From an uncultured Nitrospinaceae bacterium (GTDB lineage Bacteria > Nitrospinota > Nitrospinia > Nitrospinales > VA-1), in the NCBI GenBank assembly GCA_938073925.1, contig CALJGH010000131.1, positions 1 to 18,790 of the forward strand: DNA of 18,790 nucleotides, written 5' to 3'. Numbering within the stretch: position 1 is the first letter of the stretch; each line of letters starts with the position of its first letter. The translations under genes were made by a program, and so were the position numbers. The notes beneath the pieces were generated by a model. That model worked only from the letters and a program-made list of their open reading frames with translations. It ran no database searches and had not been told where the DNA came from. Below are positions 1 through 7,629 of this stretch, one piece after another.

Positions 1-329
1 CCATCAAACAGAGAAGATAAAATCAGAAAAAAAGCGATGGGAATTACGCCTTCAACGTAAAATTTATCTTTTAGAGTTGCAAAAAAGAAACCAATAAAAC
101 TTTTCGACAAAGTGTTCACACCCAATAATCCACCAGAAAGACTATCCTGCAATATGCCCATCACAATCCCCGATCCAATACCCATAGCTCTTGAGCAATG
201 GACACAGCAATAGACCACCCAGATTAGAGCAAGGTCTGGAATTACTCCACCAACTGAGAACATTTCAAGCCAAGTGGTTTGAATAGAAAACAAAATGACA
301 ACGATTAGAATTTGCGCAAAGTAATACAT
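1..329 (-). CDS. mreD: Rod shape-determining protein MreD, 3' end cut by window edge
   Basis: Inner-membrane subunit of the MreBCD elongation machinery, which links the MreB cytoskeleton to peptidoglycan synthesis. Only the first 109 codons are visible; the frame stays open to the left edge. The translation is strongly hydrophobic, starts MYYFAQILIVVILFSIQTTW, and carries the family-typical stretch GIVMGILQDSLSGGLLGVNT, with a Gly-rich turn and a QD-x-LSGG motif. The ATG at 327-329 lies 8 bases after the mreC stop. No clear Shine-Dalgarno sequence precedes it, so translation is probably coupled to mreC. Gene order mreB-mreC-mreD supports the call more strongly than the short sequence alone. 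Confidence 0.88.
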   Translation of the reverse strand, partial: MYYFAQILIVVILFSIQTTWLEMFSVGGVIPDLALIWVVYCCVHCSRAMGIGSGIVMGILQDSLSGGLLGVNTLSKSFIGFFFATLKDKFYVEGVIPIAFFLILSSLFD

Positions 330-337
330 GTTATGTA

Positions 338-1153
338 TTAAGAAAGAAAAACAAGGACTTCTTCCAAATTAGACAAATCTGAACTGGGAGTGAGCGTGAT
401 TTCTTGAAATAGCCCCTGTTTTTTTCTGACAATTTGAGAAACCGTTCCAATGACAAGTCCTTTGGGGAACACTCCACCCAAGCCTGAAGACAGAACTCGG
501 TCGCCAACTTTAATCTCAGCGGTGTTTGGAACAAATTTTATTTTGCATTGTTTTTCGCCTGTGCCAACAACCACGCCCGATAAGCGGCTGCCTTGGAAAA
601 GAGAGTCAACAGCACTGCGTGAATCTATCGTCAACAAAACTTTTGATGTAGTGGGTCCTGCATGAATGATTTGGCCAATGACTCCTGAGTTCGTCACCAC
701 TGCAGAATGGGTTCGAACGCCGTGTTGGGTTCCTTTGTCAATAAATACAACCTTTGACCATTGTGTAGCGGCTCTACCGATTACACTGGCAACCAACGAC
801 TCTTTCTTCCGATCTTCTTGATAGGCCATTAAACCAGCAAGGCGTTTCTGACGCGAAATTTGCTCAATCAGATCATTTTTTTCATTGACGAGCTGCTCTA
901 CCTCAACTTTAAGTTGCTCGTTTTCTCTGGACACATCAACAAGATCAAAATAATAATTGATTCCATATGAAACAGATTGAACGGATTGTGTAAATAGGTT
1001 TTGAAATGGGGAAAGAATGAGACCCGCGAATGAATCGAGGAAGGAAATTCCCTTTTCCTGTTTGGCACTTAAACTCATCAATGCCAAGGAAAATAGCAAA
1101 ATGGAAAAAACCAGGATAATATTTTTTCTACCTTTGGGTCCCTTGTTGGGCAC
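338..1153 (-). CDS. mreC: Rod shape-determining protein MreC
   Basis: Bitopic inner-membrane protein whose periplasmic part scaffolds the elongasome (MreD, RodA, PBP2). The 271 residues show a basic cytoplasmic N-terminus (KGPKGRK), one membrane helix at about residues 11-28, a coiled coil at about 74-105 (ENEQLKVEVEQLVNEKNDL), then the beta-barrel domain. That domain has the usual landmarks: VVFIDKGTQHGV near 136, GVIGQI near 157, VLLTIDSRSAV near 172 and VGDRVLSSGLGGVFPKGL near 216. Length matches the family. The start is GTG at 1151-1153, two bases after the mreB TAG stop, with an AGAAAGG-like ribosome site inside the mreB end. It should be co-transcribed with mreB. Confidence 0.95.
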   Translation of the reverse strand: MPNKGPKGRKNIILVFSILLFSLALMSLSAKQEKGISFLDSFAGLILSPFQNLFTQSVQSVSYGINYYFDLVDVSRENEQLKVEVEQLVNEKNDLIEQISRQKRLAGLMAYQEDRKKESLVASVIGRAATQWSKVVFIDKGTQHGVRTHSAVVTNSGVIGQIIHAGPTTSKVLLTIDSRSAVDSLFQGSRLSGVVVGTGEKQCKIKFVPNTAEIKVGDRVLSSGLGGVFPKGLVIGTVSQIVRKKQGLFQEITLTPSSDLSNLEEVLVFLS

Positions 1154-1155
1154 TG

Positions 1156-2178
1156 CTAGATGGTAACCTTTCTCAACAACTTGGGTTCAGCTAAAACCTT
1201 GCCAGCACCTAAAGCTACGGCTGAAAGAGGATCAGCCGCTAAAGTTATCGGTAGACCTGTGGCTTCTTTAAGTAAAATATCTAGTCCTTTTATTAGAGAT
1301 CCCCCTCCAGCAACCACCACGCCTTTGTCTACAATATCAGCGGCCAACTCCGGCGGTGTGCGTTCCAAGGCAATTTTCACAGCTTCTACAATCCTTCCAA
1401 AAGTTTCGGTTAGTGCTTCCCGAATTTCCTCGTCCGAAATAATCAGTGTTTTAGGGATACCCGCAACCAAGTCTCTACCCTTGACTTCCATTGTCATACG
1501 TTTCTTTAATGGGTAAGCAGAACCAATTTGAATTTTTACATCTTCAGCAGTTCGTTCACCAATCAAAAGATTATATTTTTTCTTTATATAATTTACGATG
1601 GCTTCGTCCATTTCATCCCCGGCAATTCTTACCGACCTGCTGAAAACAATTCCAGACATGGAAATAATGGCGACTTCCGTTGTTCCACCACCAACATCAA
1701 TAATCATATTTCCGGTGGGCTCCTGTACGGGGAGGTCCACTCCGATTGCAGCGGCCATCGGTTCTTCGATCAGAAAAACTTCCCGTGCGCCGGCAGATTC
1801 CGCAGAATCTCGAACTGCCCGTTTTTCTACCTGAGTAATTCCTGATGGAACTGCGATGAGCACTCTAGGTCGAACCAGAGTTTTTCTGTTATTGTGAACT
1901 TTTTGGATGAAACTGCTGATCATTTTTTCGGTAACTTCAAAATGCGCAATGACACCATCCTTCATAGGGCGAATAGCAATAATACTGCCCGGGGCTCTTC
2001 CAAGCATTTGCTTAGCCTCCTCCCCTACTGCCTGCAGCTCCTTTGTAGTACTATTGATAGCTACGACAGAAGGTTCTCGTAAAACAATTCCCTGCCCTTT
2101 GACATTCACCAAAGTATTAGCTGTTCCTAAATCAATCGCTAAATCGTTCGAGAACAAATCCCAGAAAAAATTTAACAC
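1156..2178 (-). CDS. mreB: Rod shape-determining protein MreB (bacterial actin)
   Basis: Actin-fold ATPase that forms membrane-bound filaments orienting side-wall peptidoglycan synthesis. At 340 residues it is family length. Visible elements: N-terminal amphipathic helix MLNFFWDLF for membrane contact; phosphate-1 loop DLGTANT at 16-22; LIEEPMAAAIG at 136-146 with the catalytic Glu; phosphate-2 loop DVGGGTTEVA at 161-170; GDEMDEAI at 188-195; adenosine motif VVVAGGGSLIKGL at 287-299. The start is GTG (2176-2178), chosen because the N-terminus then matches the family; GAGG-type bases lie about 11 bases upstream. It is first gene of mreBCD, with a promoter at 2241-2269. Confidence 0.97.
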   Translation of the reverse strand: MLNFFWDLFSNDLAIDLGTANTLVNVKGQGIVLREPSVVAINSTTKELQAVGEEAKQMLGRAPGSIIAIRPMKDGVIAHFEVTEKMISSFIQKVHNNRKTLVRPRVLIAVPSGITQVEKRAVRDSAESAGAREVFLIEEPMAAAIGVDLPVQEPTGNMIIDVGGGTTEVAIISMSGIVFSRSVRIAGDEMDEAIVNYIKKKYNLLIGERTAEDVKIQIGSAYPLKKRMTMEVKGRDLVAGIPKTLIISDEEIREALTETFGRIVEAVKIALERTPPELAADIVDKGVVVAGGGSLIKGLDILLKEATGLPITLAADPLSAVALGAGKVLAEPKLLRKVTI

Positions 2179-2240
2179 TCCAACTCGCCTCTTTAAGTTT
2201 CCAACTAACTTATCTAACTAATTGTTTTTCCACAACTTTC

Positions 2241-2269
2241 TTTATAACAAGGGGTCGTGCGAATTGCAA
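2241..2269 (-). promoter_or_regulatory. Sigma70-type promoter of mreBCD
   Basis: On the minus strand, TTGCAA (2264-2269) is followed after exactly 17 bases by TATAAA (2241-2246). This gives -35 and -10 elements with 4/6 and 5/6 matches to consensus. Transcription would begin near 2234, leaving a leader of about 55 bases before the GTG of mreB. It sits in the 247-base divergent gap between mreB and the ppiD-like gene. Identified by eye only. Confidence 0.5.
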
Positions 2270-2287
2270 GATAAAAGCCCCTCCCCT

Positions 2288-2345
2288 TTGACAAACCCTA
2301 GTTGCTCAACCCTTAGCGCAAGGAATATTCATTTGTAATTATAAA
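2288..2345 (+). promoter_or_regulatory. Possible promoter region of the ppiD-like gene
   Basis: The gap upstream of the chaperone gene holds a perfect TTGACA (2288-2293), but no good -10 follows at normal spacing. It also holds TATAAA (2340-2345), which lacks a good -35. Either could serve; neither pair is convincing. The rest of the gap shows only a loose GGGG/CCCC pairing around 2251-2284. Confidence 0.2.
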
Positions 2346-2425
2346 CCCGTACTATTGGCTTGCGATTCTCCTTGGCCTTTTATAAGATAGAGGGCTTTAT
2401 AAATGAACACGTCCTGGAAGGTTTA

Positions 2426-4357
2426 ATGCTAAGTATAATTCGCGAACACGCTGATTCATGGATGATTAAAGCCATCCTCTGGTTAATTATTTTTGCTTTT
2501 ATTGGCACCATATTTTATTCATGGGGAATGGGAGGGTCTTCCGGTTCTGGCGGTGGGGTCATCGCTTCGGTGAATGGAGAAAAAATCCTACAAGGGGAGT
2601 ACGAACGTACATTTAACAATCTTATAGACTTTTACCGACAGCAATTCAAAAACCAGTTTTCCAATGACATGATTAAAAAACTGGATTTAAAAAACCAGGC
2701 TTTGGAGGCCTTGATCCAGAAAAGAATTCTTCTCCTTGAAGCAGGCAAGCAGAATATCCAGGTCAGCAACGAAGAAGTCATCTCTTATATTAAAAAAATA
2801 CCAGCATTTCAAAGCAACAAAAATTTCAGTGAACCAGCCTATCGAAATTATATCAAGAGCCAAAGGTTAACACCGGGAGAATTTGAAGAAACCCAACGCG
2901 AAACTCTTTTGCTCGACAAGCTGGAAAAAATATTTCGAACTCACGCCAAAGCCTCAAATTCAGAGGTCTTGAAAGAGTTTCACAATCAGGAAGACAAGGT
3001 AAAACTTGAGTATGTGAGATTCACAAATGACAATTTCACATCTAAAACAACGATCTCAGACCAAGCTCTCAAAGATTATTTTCAAGCTAACAAATCCAAA
3101 TTCGAAATTCCTTCGCAAATTCGCGTGCAATATGTAAAGGTTGAGCCTAAAAAATATCAATCACAAATTGAACCAAGAGAAGAAGATATCGAAGACTATT
3201 ATCAAACAAAAATTGCCAACTTCAATGTTAAGAGGAAATATAAAGCCAGCCACATCCTCACTAGTTTAAAACCTTCGGACATTGAAGGCGATATAACGGA
3301 AAAAGAAAAACAAAAGCAAGCTGATGAAAAAGCCAAACTAAAATCGAACGAGCTTTTAGAAAGACTGAATAAAGGTGCCGATTTTAGCGAGGTGGCCAAA
3401 AAACATTCCGACGATCCCACCTCAGGAGCAAATGGCGGTAGTCTGGGCGAGTTCCCCGAAGGAACTATGGTCTCAGCATTTGAAAAAGCTCTCGACAAAT
3501 TAAAACCAGGTGAAACCAGCAAACCTGTCCTTAGCCCTTTTGGTTACCACATTATCAAATTGGAAAGCATGACGAAGAAACGAATTAAACCGCTTTCTGA
3601 GGTTAAAGATGAAATCATTCAAGCCTTAAAAGAAATTAAAGCCCGGCAACGTGTAAAAAGAATTATAAAACGCATACATCAGGCCACCCAACAAGATAAA
3701 AACCTAACTAAAGCCGCAGAAAGCCATCAACTACAAACGGCAGAAACAGATTTCTTTTCCAGAGAAAACCATATACTCCTTGAAATCGGTAACCAACCTG
3801 AATTTTTCAATGCCGCTTTTAGCTTAGAAAAGAATAAGGTTAGCGAACCCATTATTACTCCTGAAGTATCTTTTGTACTAAAAGTTTCTGAAGAAAAGCC
3901 CAAATATATTCCTGAGCTGAGTGAAGTTGAGGAAAAAGTGAAAGAGGCTTTAACAGAAAGTAATAATGAAGCCGCTACTTCGAAAAAATTTGAAGAATTA
4001 AAAGAAAACTTAACTAGAGATAAGGATCTGGAAAAAGTAGTTAAAGGATACGACATCAGCATTCGCAACACGCCCTTCTTCAGCAAAGCAGAGTCCATCC
4101 CAGGTATCGGCAACATAGAGGAAATTAAACAAAAAGCCTTTGCTATGAAAAGAGGAGAATTTGGCTCTGCTAAAGTCCGCGACCGCTTTTATCTCTATAA
4201 GTTAGCAGACATAGAAAAATCCGGTGCGCCGGATAGTGATCAGGCCAAGCAAATCATAAATAAAATTAAGATAGAAAAAAGCCGCCAGTCTTTTCAGGAG
4301 TGGATTACAAATTTAAAAACAGGCGCGGAAATTCTGGTAGACAAAACGTTGTTATAA
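2426..4357 (+). CDS. ppiD: PpiD-like membrane-anchored parvulin chaperone (SurA_N/PpiC)
   Basis: Periplasmic folding factor anchored in the inner membrane, expected to bind newly exported proteins and possibly isomerise X-Pro bonds. The chosen ATG gives 643 residues, near E. coli PpiD (about 623). It begins MLSIIREHADSWMIKAILW, as PpiD proteins do, with one membrane helix at about 16-33. GGAAGG (2416-2421) sits four bases before this ATG; the frame could extend upstream to a TTG at 2360, but that adds 22 residues atypical of the family. A SurA-like N-terminal chaperone domain follows (about 40-200), then one parvulin domain at about 270-380 (KASHIL, GADFSEVAKKHSDDPTS, NGGSLGEF, FGYHIIKL), then a Lys/Glu-rich C-terminal region. 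It is monocistronic; its stop is three bases from the convergent thiDN stop. Confidence 0.88.
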   Translation: MLSIIREHADSWMIKAILWLIIFAFIGTIFYSWGMGGSSGSGGGVIASVNGEKILQGEYERTFNNLIDFYRQQFKNQFSNDMIKKLDLKNQALEALIQKRILLLEAGKQNIQVSNEEVISYIKKIPAFQSNKNFSEPAYRNYIKSQRLTPGEFEETQRETLLLDKLEKIFRTHAKASNSEVLKEFHNQEDKVKLEYVRFTNDNFTSKTTISDQALKDYFQANKSKFEIPSQIRVQYVKVEPKKYQSQIEPREEDIEDYYQTKIANFNVKRKYKASHILTSLKPSDIEGDITEKEKQKQADEKAKLKSNELLERLNKGADFSEVAKKHSDDPTSGANGGSLGEFPEGTMVSAFEKALDKLKPGETSKPVLSPFGYHIIKLESMTKKRIKPLSEVKDEIIQALKEIKARQRVKRIIKRIHQATQQDKNLTKAAESHQLQTAETDFFSRENHILLEIGNQPEFFNAAFSLEKNKVSEPIITPEVSFVLKVSEEKPKYIPELSEVEEKVKEALTESNNEAATSKKFEELKENLTRDKDLEKVVKGYDISIRNTPFFSKAESIPGIGNIEEIKQKAFAMKRGEFGSAKVRDRFYLYKLADIEKSGAPDSDQAKQIINKIKIEKSRQSFQEWITNLKTGAEILVDKTLL

Positions 4358-4360
4358 ATC

Positions 4361-5722
4361 TTACCCTTCTTTTTTATAGAGCCTATGGATATCGAGAATC
4401 TTTTTCACTAAAGATTCCATATCTTCGGCGATAACTCGAATCATCTCTTCCTTTCTTATCCCTCCCAAATCATAAATTATATCCGGGACAGAGCCAAAAC
4501 TCGTTATTGCCTTTTCGGTTCCCCATTCCAGTGAAGAACCTTCGCGAACCCGAACTTTCTTCGGTTCTTTAGAACGATCAAAAGAAGCAATTTTAAACTT
4601 CAGCTTCTTGCAGATTCCCAATAAGGCATCGGTATATTTTATATTCATCACTGCCCGCTTATCAGGCTCGTGCTGCATGACCGTCAACACAATATTGGCC
4701 ACATGACGAGAACCGCCAAATTGCGGTCGTGCTCCCGTAAAAATATCTTCTCCATTTTTTATAACACGCCCAGGAATAGCCAGAACATCTTCATGCTTTT
4801 TAGCGTTGCTCAAACCTAGACCAATATTAGTCTGAACCTCAGGAACTAAATTCCCGATCCGCTCTTTTGTGAAAATCTCCATGGCATCTTCTAAGTCACA
4901 TAGGCATTGCTGTTTTTCACTTTCGCGGTACATCTCAGCAAAAGGTTCAACACATGGAGCACCATTACCAGAAGCAACCCCTCCAACAATAGCCTGACCA
5001 ACATATTCTTTAGCATTTTGAACTGCTTCCCGAAGAGGTCTGCCCATAGCCAATCTGGCAGTTATTGCTGCAGAAAAAACGCAACCTGTACCATGTATAT
5101 CTATTTTAGATAAACGTTGCGATGAAAAAAGCTGGTCCCCTTTATTATCCAATAAGAAATCTTCTGGATTTCCCTTGAGATGCCCACCGGTGATCAAAAC
5201 AGCTCGCACACCTGTTTTTAAAATTACGCGAGCGGCTTTTTTCCTGTCTGAAGGGTTTTTGATTTTTATTCCAGAAAGCAACTCCGCCTCCTTAATATTA
5301 GGAGTGACCAGAGATGCAAGAGGAAGCAAATGCTTTTTCAGCGCTTCTACCCCGCCTCGTGTCAACAAACGTTTTCCCGAAGAAGCAATAACAACCGGAT
5401 CGACCACCACATTTTTCAATCGGTTTTTCTTAATCACTTTCGCAACCAAACAAACGGTCTCTTCATTGCCAAGCATTCCAGTTTTCACCGCTTGACATTT
5501 TTTATCCTCAGAAATAGCCCGGAATTGTTGTTCAACCACATCCGCCGGCAAATCATAAGTCGACTGTACACCAAAAGAATTTTGCGATGTTATGGAGGTG
5601 ATGATGGTTTTACAAAAAACACCGAGAGACGAAAACGTTTTTAGATCTGCTTGAATACCTGCTCCCCCACCCGAATCTGAGCCAGCAATAGTTAAAGCAG
5701 TATTCACAGTTTTTTCAGACAT
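4361..5722 (-). CDS. thiD: Fused HMP/HMP-P kinase and thiamine-phosphate synthase (ThiD-ThiN)
   Basis: Thiamine biosynthesis enzyme. The ThiD half phosphorylates hydroxymethylpyrimidine to its diphosphate; the ThiN half should couple that to thiazole phosphate, replacing ThiE. Of 453 residues, about 1-265 are ThiD: TIAGSDSGGGAGIQADLKTF at 11-30, DPVVIASSGKRLL at 108-120, and HGTGCVFSAAI at 210-220 with the ribokinase-type GTGC anion hole. Residues about 273-450 match ThiN: PGR at 317-319, FGGSRHVAN at 335-343, DALLGICKKL, FDRSKEPKKV, EGSSLEWG at 394-401, and PDIIYDLGGI at 413-422. The ATG at 5720-5722 has AAGG seven bases upstream. The 77-base gap after glmS contains TATAAT (5790-5795) without a good -35, and no recognisable TPP riboswitch. 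Co-transcription with glmS is possible. Confidence 0.93.
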   Translation of the reverse strand: MSEKTVNTALTIAGSDSGGGAGIQADLKTFSSLGVFCKTIITSITSQNSFGVQSTYDLPADVVEQQFRAISEDKKCQAVKTGMLGNEETVCLVAKVIKKNRLKNVVVDPVVIASSGKRLLTRGGVEALKKHLLPLASLVTPNIKEAELLSGIKIKNPSDRKKAARVILKTGVRAVLITGGHLKGNPEDFLLDNKGDQLFSSQRLSKIDIHGTGCVFSAAITARLAMGRPLREAVQNAKEYVGQAIVGGVASGNGAPCVEPFAEMYRESEKQQCLCDLEDAMEIFTKERIGNLVPEVQTNIGLGLSNAKKHEDVLAIPGRVIKNGEDIFTGARPQFGGSRHVANIVLTVMQHEPDKRAVMNIKYTDALLGICKKLKFKIASFDRSKEPKKVRVREGSSLEWGTEKAITSFGSVPDIIYDLGGIRKEEMIRVIAEDMESLVKKILDIHRLYKKEG

Positions 5723-5799
5723 AAATAAACCTTAATGAAATTTCAGAAGGGGTAATTTAGCAGACGGTCAAGAGGGCTGGCAATAGAATATTATATTTT

Positions 5800-7620
5800 T
5801 TAACCTACCGTAACGGATTTTGCCAGAGAACGAGGCTTATCAACATTTCTTTTAAGAGATGTAGCCGTAAAATAAGCAAACAACTGACCAATCACCAGTT
5901 GAATCAGCGGAGCAATCAGAGGAGGAACATTGGGGAGAATCAATTCCTCACTGAATAAATCTTGGTTCTTCCCCTGCTCCGTAAAATGAATTCCCAGTAC
6001 AAACCCAGATCGAGCACGAATCTCTTCAATACTATGTATTGTTGATTGGTATAAATCTTTTTTCTCTTTTGGGGGAACAAAAACGATAGAAAAAATATCA
6101 TCATCTATCATAGCGAGGGTACCGTGCTTGAGAAATCCACCTGGCATTCCCTCCGCATGCACATAGGCCACTTCTTTCATTTTCAAAGCGGCTTCAAGAG
6201 CGATCGGATAATAAATTCCACGTCCCAAGTACAACCAGTTTTTATTTTTGCAATATTTATTTGCGATACGATGAATAAAACCAGAACGCTCATTTAAAAT
6301 TCCCTGAATGATTGCCGGCAGTTCCTTTAAAGATTTTAAGTTCTCCTGATACGCTTTCTTGCTAAGGACCTTTTTCTTTAGACCCAGTTTCATCGCTAGT
6401 AAAGTGAGGACAACCATTTGCGACAGAGCCGCCTTAGTGCTGATGACACAAATTTCTGGTCCCGACCCTTGCAGAATAACTTTATCAACCATCCGAGCAA
6501 TGGATGAACCCATCACATTCACTACCGCCGCCGTTTTAGCCCCTTTCGATTGGGAAAACTTTAAAGCCGAAAGCGTATCGAAAGTTTCACCCGATTGTGA
6601 CATGGCAAACACCAGAGTCTTTTTATTGACATTGGCCAGGCTTAAAAACTCATCCGAACTGATAGGAGCAATGAATTTCTGCGCTAATTCAGAAAAAATA
6701 TATTGTGCATATTTTGCAACATAGAAAGTCGTGCCCACTCCCAGGAAATAGGAGGACTCTGCTTTTTCGAACATCTCCACAACATCATCGAGACCCGAAG
6801 GTTCTAAATCGAGAGCATTGGAAATGGTTTGCGGCTGCTCATAAATTTCCTTGAGCATATAGTGAGGGTATCCCCCTTTTTTAGAGGTCTCACTGTCCCA
6901 TTCAATTTTGGTGATGGGTTTAGTGATTTCCTCTTCATTAAGAATACTCTTAACAACATAAGAGTCGCGGGAAAGTATTGCGTACTCTCCATCATCCAGG
7001 ATTACCGCATTTTTAGTAATGTCTATGAAGGCATTGAAATCCGAGCCGACAAATTTTATTTCGTCTCCAATTCCCAGCATTAAGGGTGACTCGCGCTTGG
7101 CGCAAAATATATGGCCCGGCAGGTAGGTACAAATAAAAGCCAAAGCAAAGGTTCCCTCAATCAGATTGAGAGTTTTTACCAATGCCTTTTCGGGATTACG
7201 GCTTTTCTTAAAAAATTTCTCAAGGAGATGAGCGATCACCTCGGTATCTGTATCCGATGAAAATTTATAACCCTCTTTTTTGAGTTGGTCTCTTAATGGG
7301 CGGTAGTTGGAAATGATTCCATTATGAACAACAGCAAAATTGCCATCATGAGATGTAAAAGGGTGGGTATTCTCCTGGGTCACCTTCCCGTGTGTCGCCC
7401 AACGGGTATGAGCTATTCCAATATTACTTTTGTGCCGCAGAACATCATGTTTCCGGTAAAACTCTTCTACCCCACCAATATCTTTTTTAATAATGAGGCG
7501 GGTTTTATTCATCAGGGCAACACCGCAAGAGTCATAACCCCGATATTCCAGATTTCTTATACCTTCAAAAAGAAGTTGAGACACATCCTTCAGCCCCACT
7601 ACTCCACTGATTCCACACAT
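5800..7620 (-). CDS. glmS: Glutamine-fructose-6-phosphate aminotransferase GlmS
   Basis: Makes glucosamine-6-phosphate from fructose-6-phosphate and glutamine, the entry step to UDP-GlcNAc. The 606 residues match the family (609 in E. coli). The glutaminase half is intact: Cys2 (becomes the N-terminal nucleophile), AHTRWATHG at 70-78, HNGIISNY at 99-106 and SDTDTEVIAHLLE. The isomerase half keeps SQSGET at 341-346, the catalytic Glu/Lys/Glu of ALEAALKMKE (E476, K480, E483), H499 in LKHG, and K601 in AKSVTV. Variations: the first sugar-site loop reads GVGTTFYVA instead of the usual CGTSYHA, GELKHG is GFLKHG, and the protein ends in Gly where Glu is usual. The ATG lies nine bases after the upstream gene's stop, so a glmS ribozyme cannot fit. 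Fourth gene of the fis-glmU operon. Confidence 0.96.
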   Translation of the reverse strand: MCGISGVVGLKDVSQLLFEGIRNLEYRGYDSCGVALMNKTRLIIKKDIGGVEEFYRKHDVLRHKSNIGIAHTRWATHGKVTQENTHPFTSHDGNFAVVHNGIISNYRPLRDQLKKEGYKFSSDTDTEVIAHLLEKFFKKSRNPEKALVKTLNLIEGTFALAFICTYLPGHIFCAKRESPLMLGIGDEIKFVGSDFNAFIDITKNAVILDDGEYAILSRDSYVVKSILNEEEITKPITKIEWDSETSKKGGYPHYMLKEIYEQPQTISNALDLEPSGLDDVVEMFEKAESSYFLGVGTTFYVAKYAQYIFSELAQKFIAPISSDEFLSLANVNKKTLVFAMSQSGETFDTLSALKFSQSKGAKTAAVVNVMGSSIARMVDKVILQGSGPEICVISTKAALSQMVVLTLLAMKLGLKKKVLSKKAYQENLKSLKELPAIIQGILNERSGFIHRIANKYCKNKNWLYLGRGIYYPIALEAALKMKEVAYVHAEGMPGGFLKHGTLAMIDDDIFSIVFVPPKEKKDLYQSTIHSIEEIRARSGFVLGIHFTEQGKNQDLFSEELILPNVPPLIAPLIQLVIGQLFAYFTATSLKRNVDKPRSLAKSVTVG

Positions 7621-7629
7621 ATTCGTTCG

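Noticed and set aside
2251..2284. AGGGG/CCCCT pairing in the mreB-ppiD gap
   Set aside because: There are five pairs around a loop of more than 20 bases, overlapping the mreB promoter. It is probably chance.
2360..2425. Upstream TTG extension of the ppiD-like gene
   Set aside because: It would add 22 residues not seen in PpiD proteins. The ATG at 2426 has GGAAGG four bases upstream and gives the expected N-terminus.
5723..5799. TPP riboswitch upstream of thiDN
   Set aside because: The 77-base gap lacks the conserved thi-box core and is shorter than a full TPP riboswitch plus expression platform would need.
7621..7629. glmS ribozyme upstream of glmS
   Set aside because: Only nine bases separate glmS from the upstream gene, so no ribozyme can fit.
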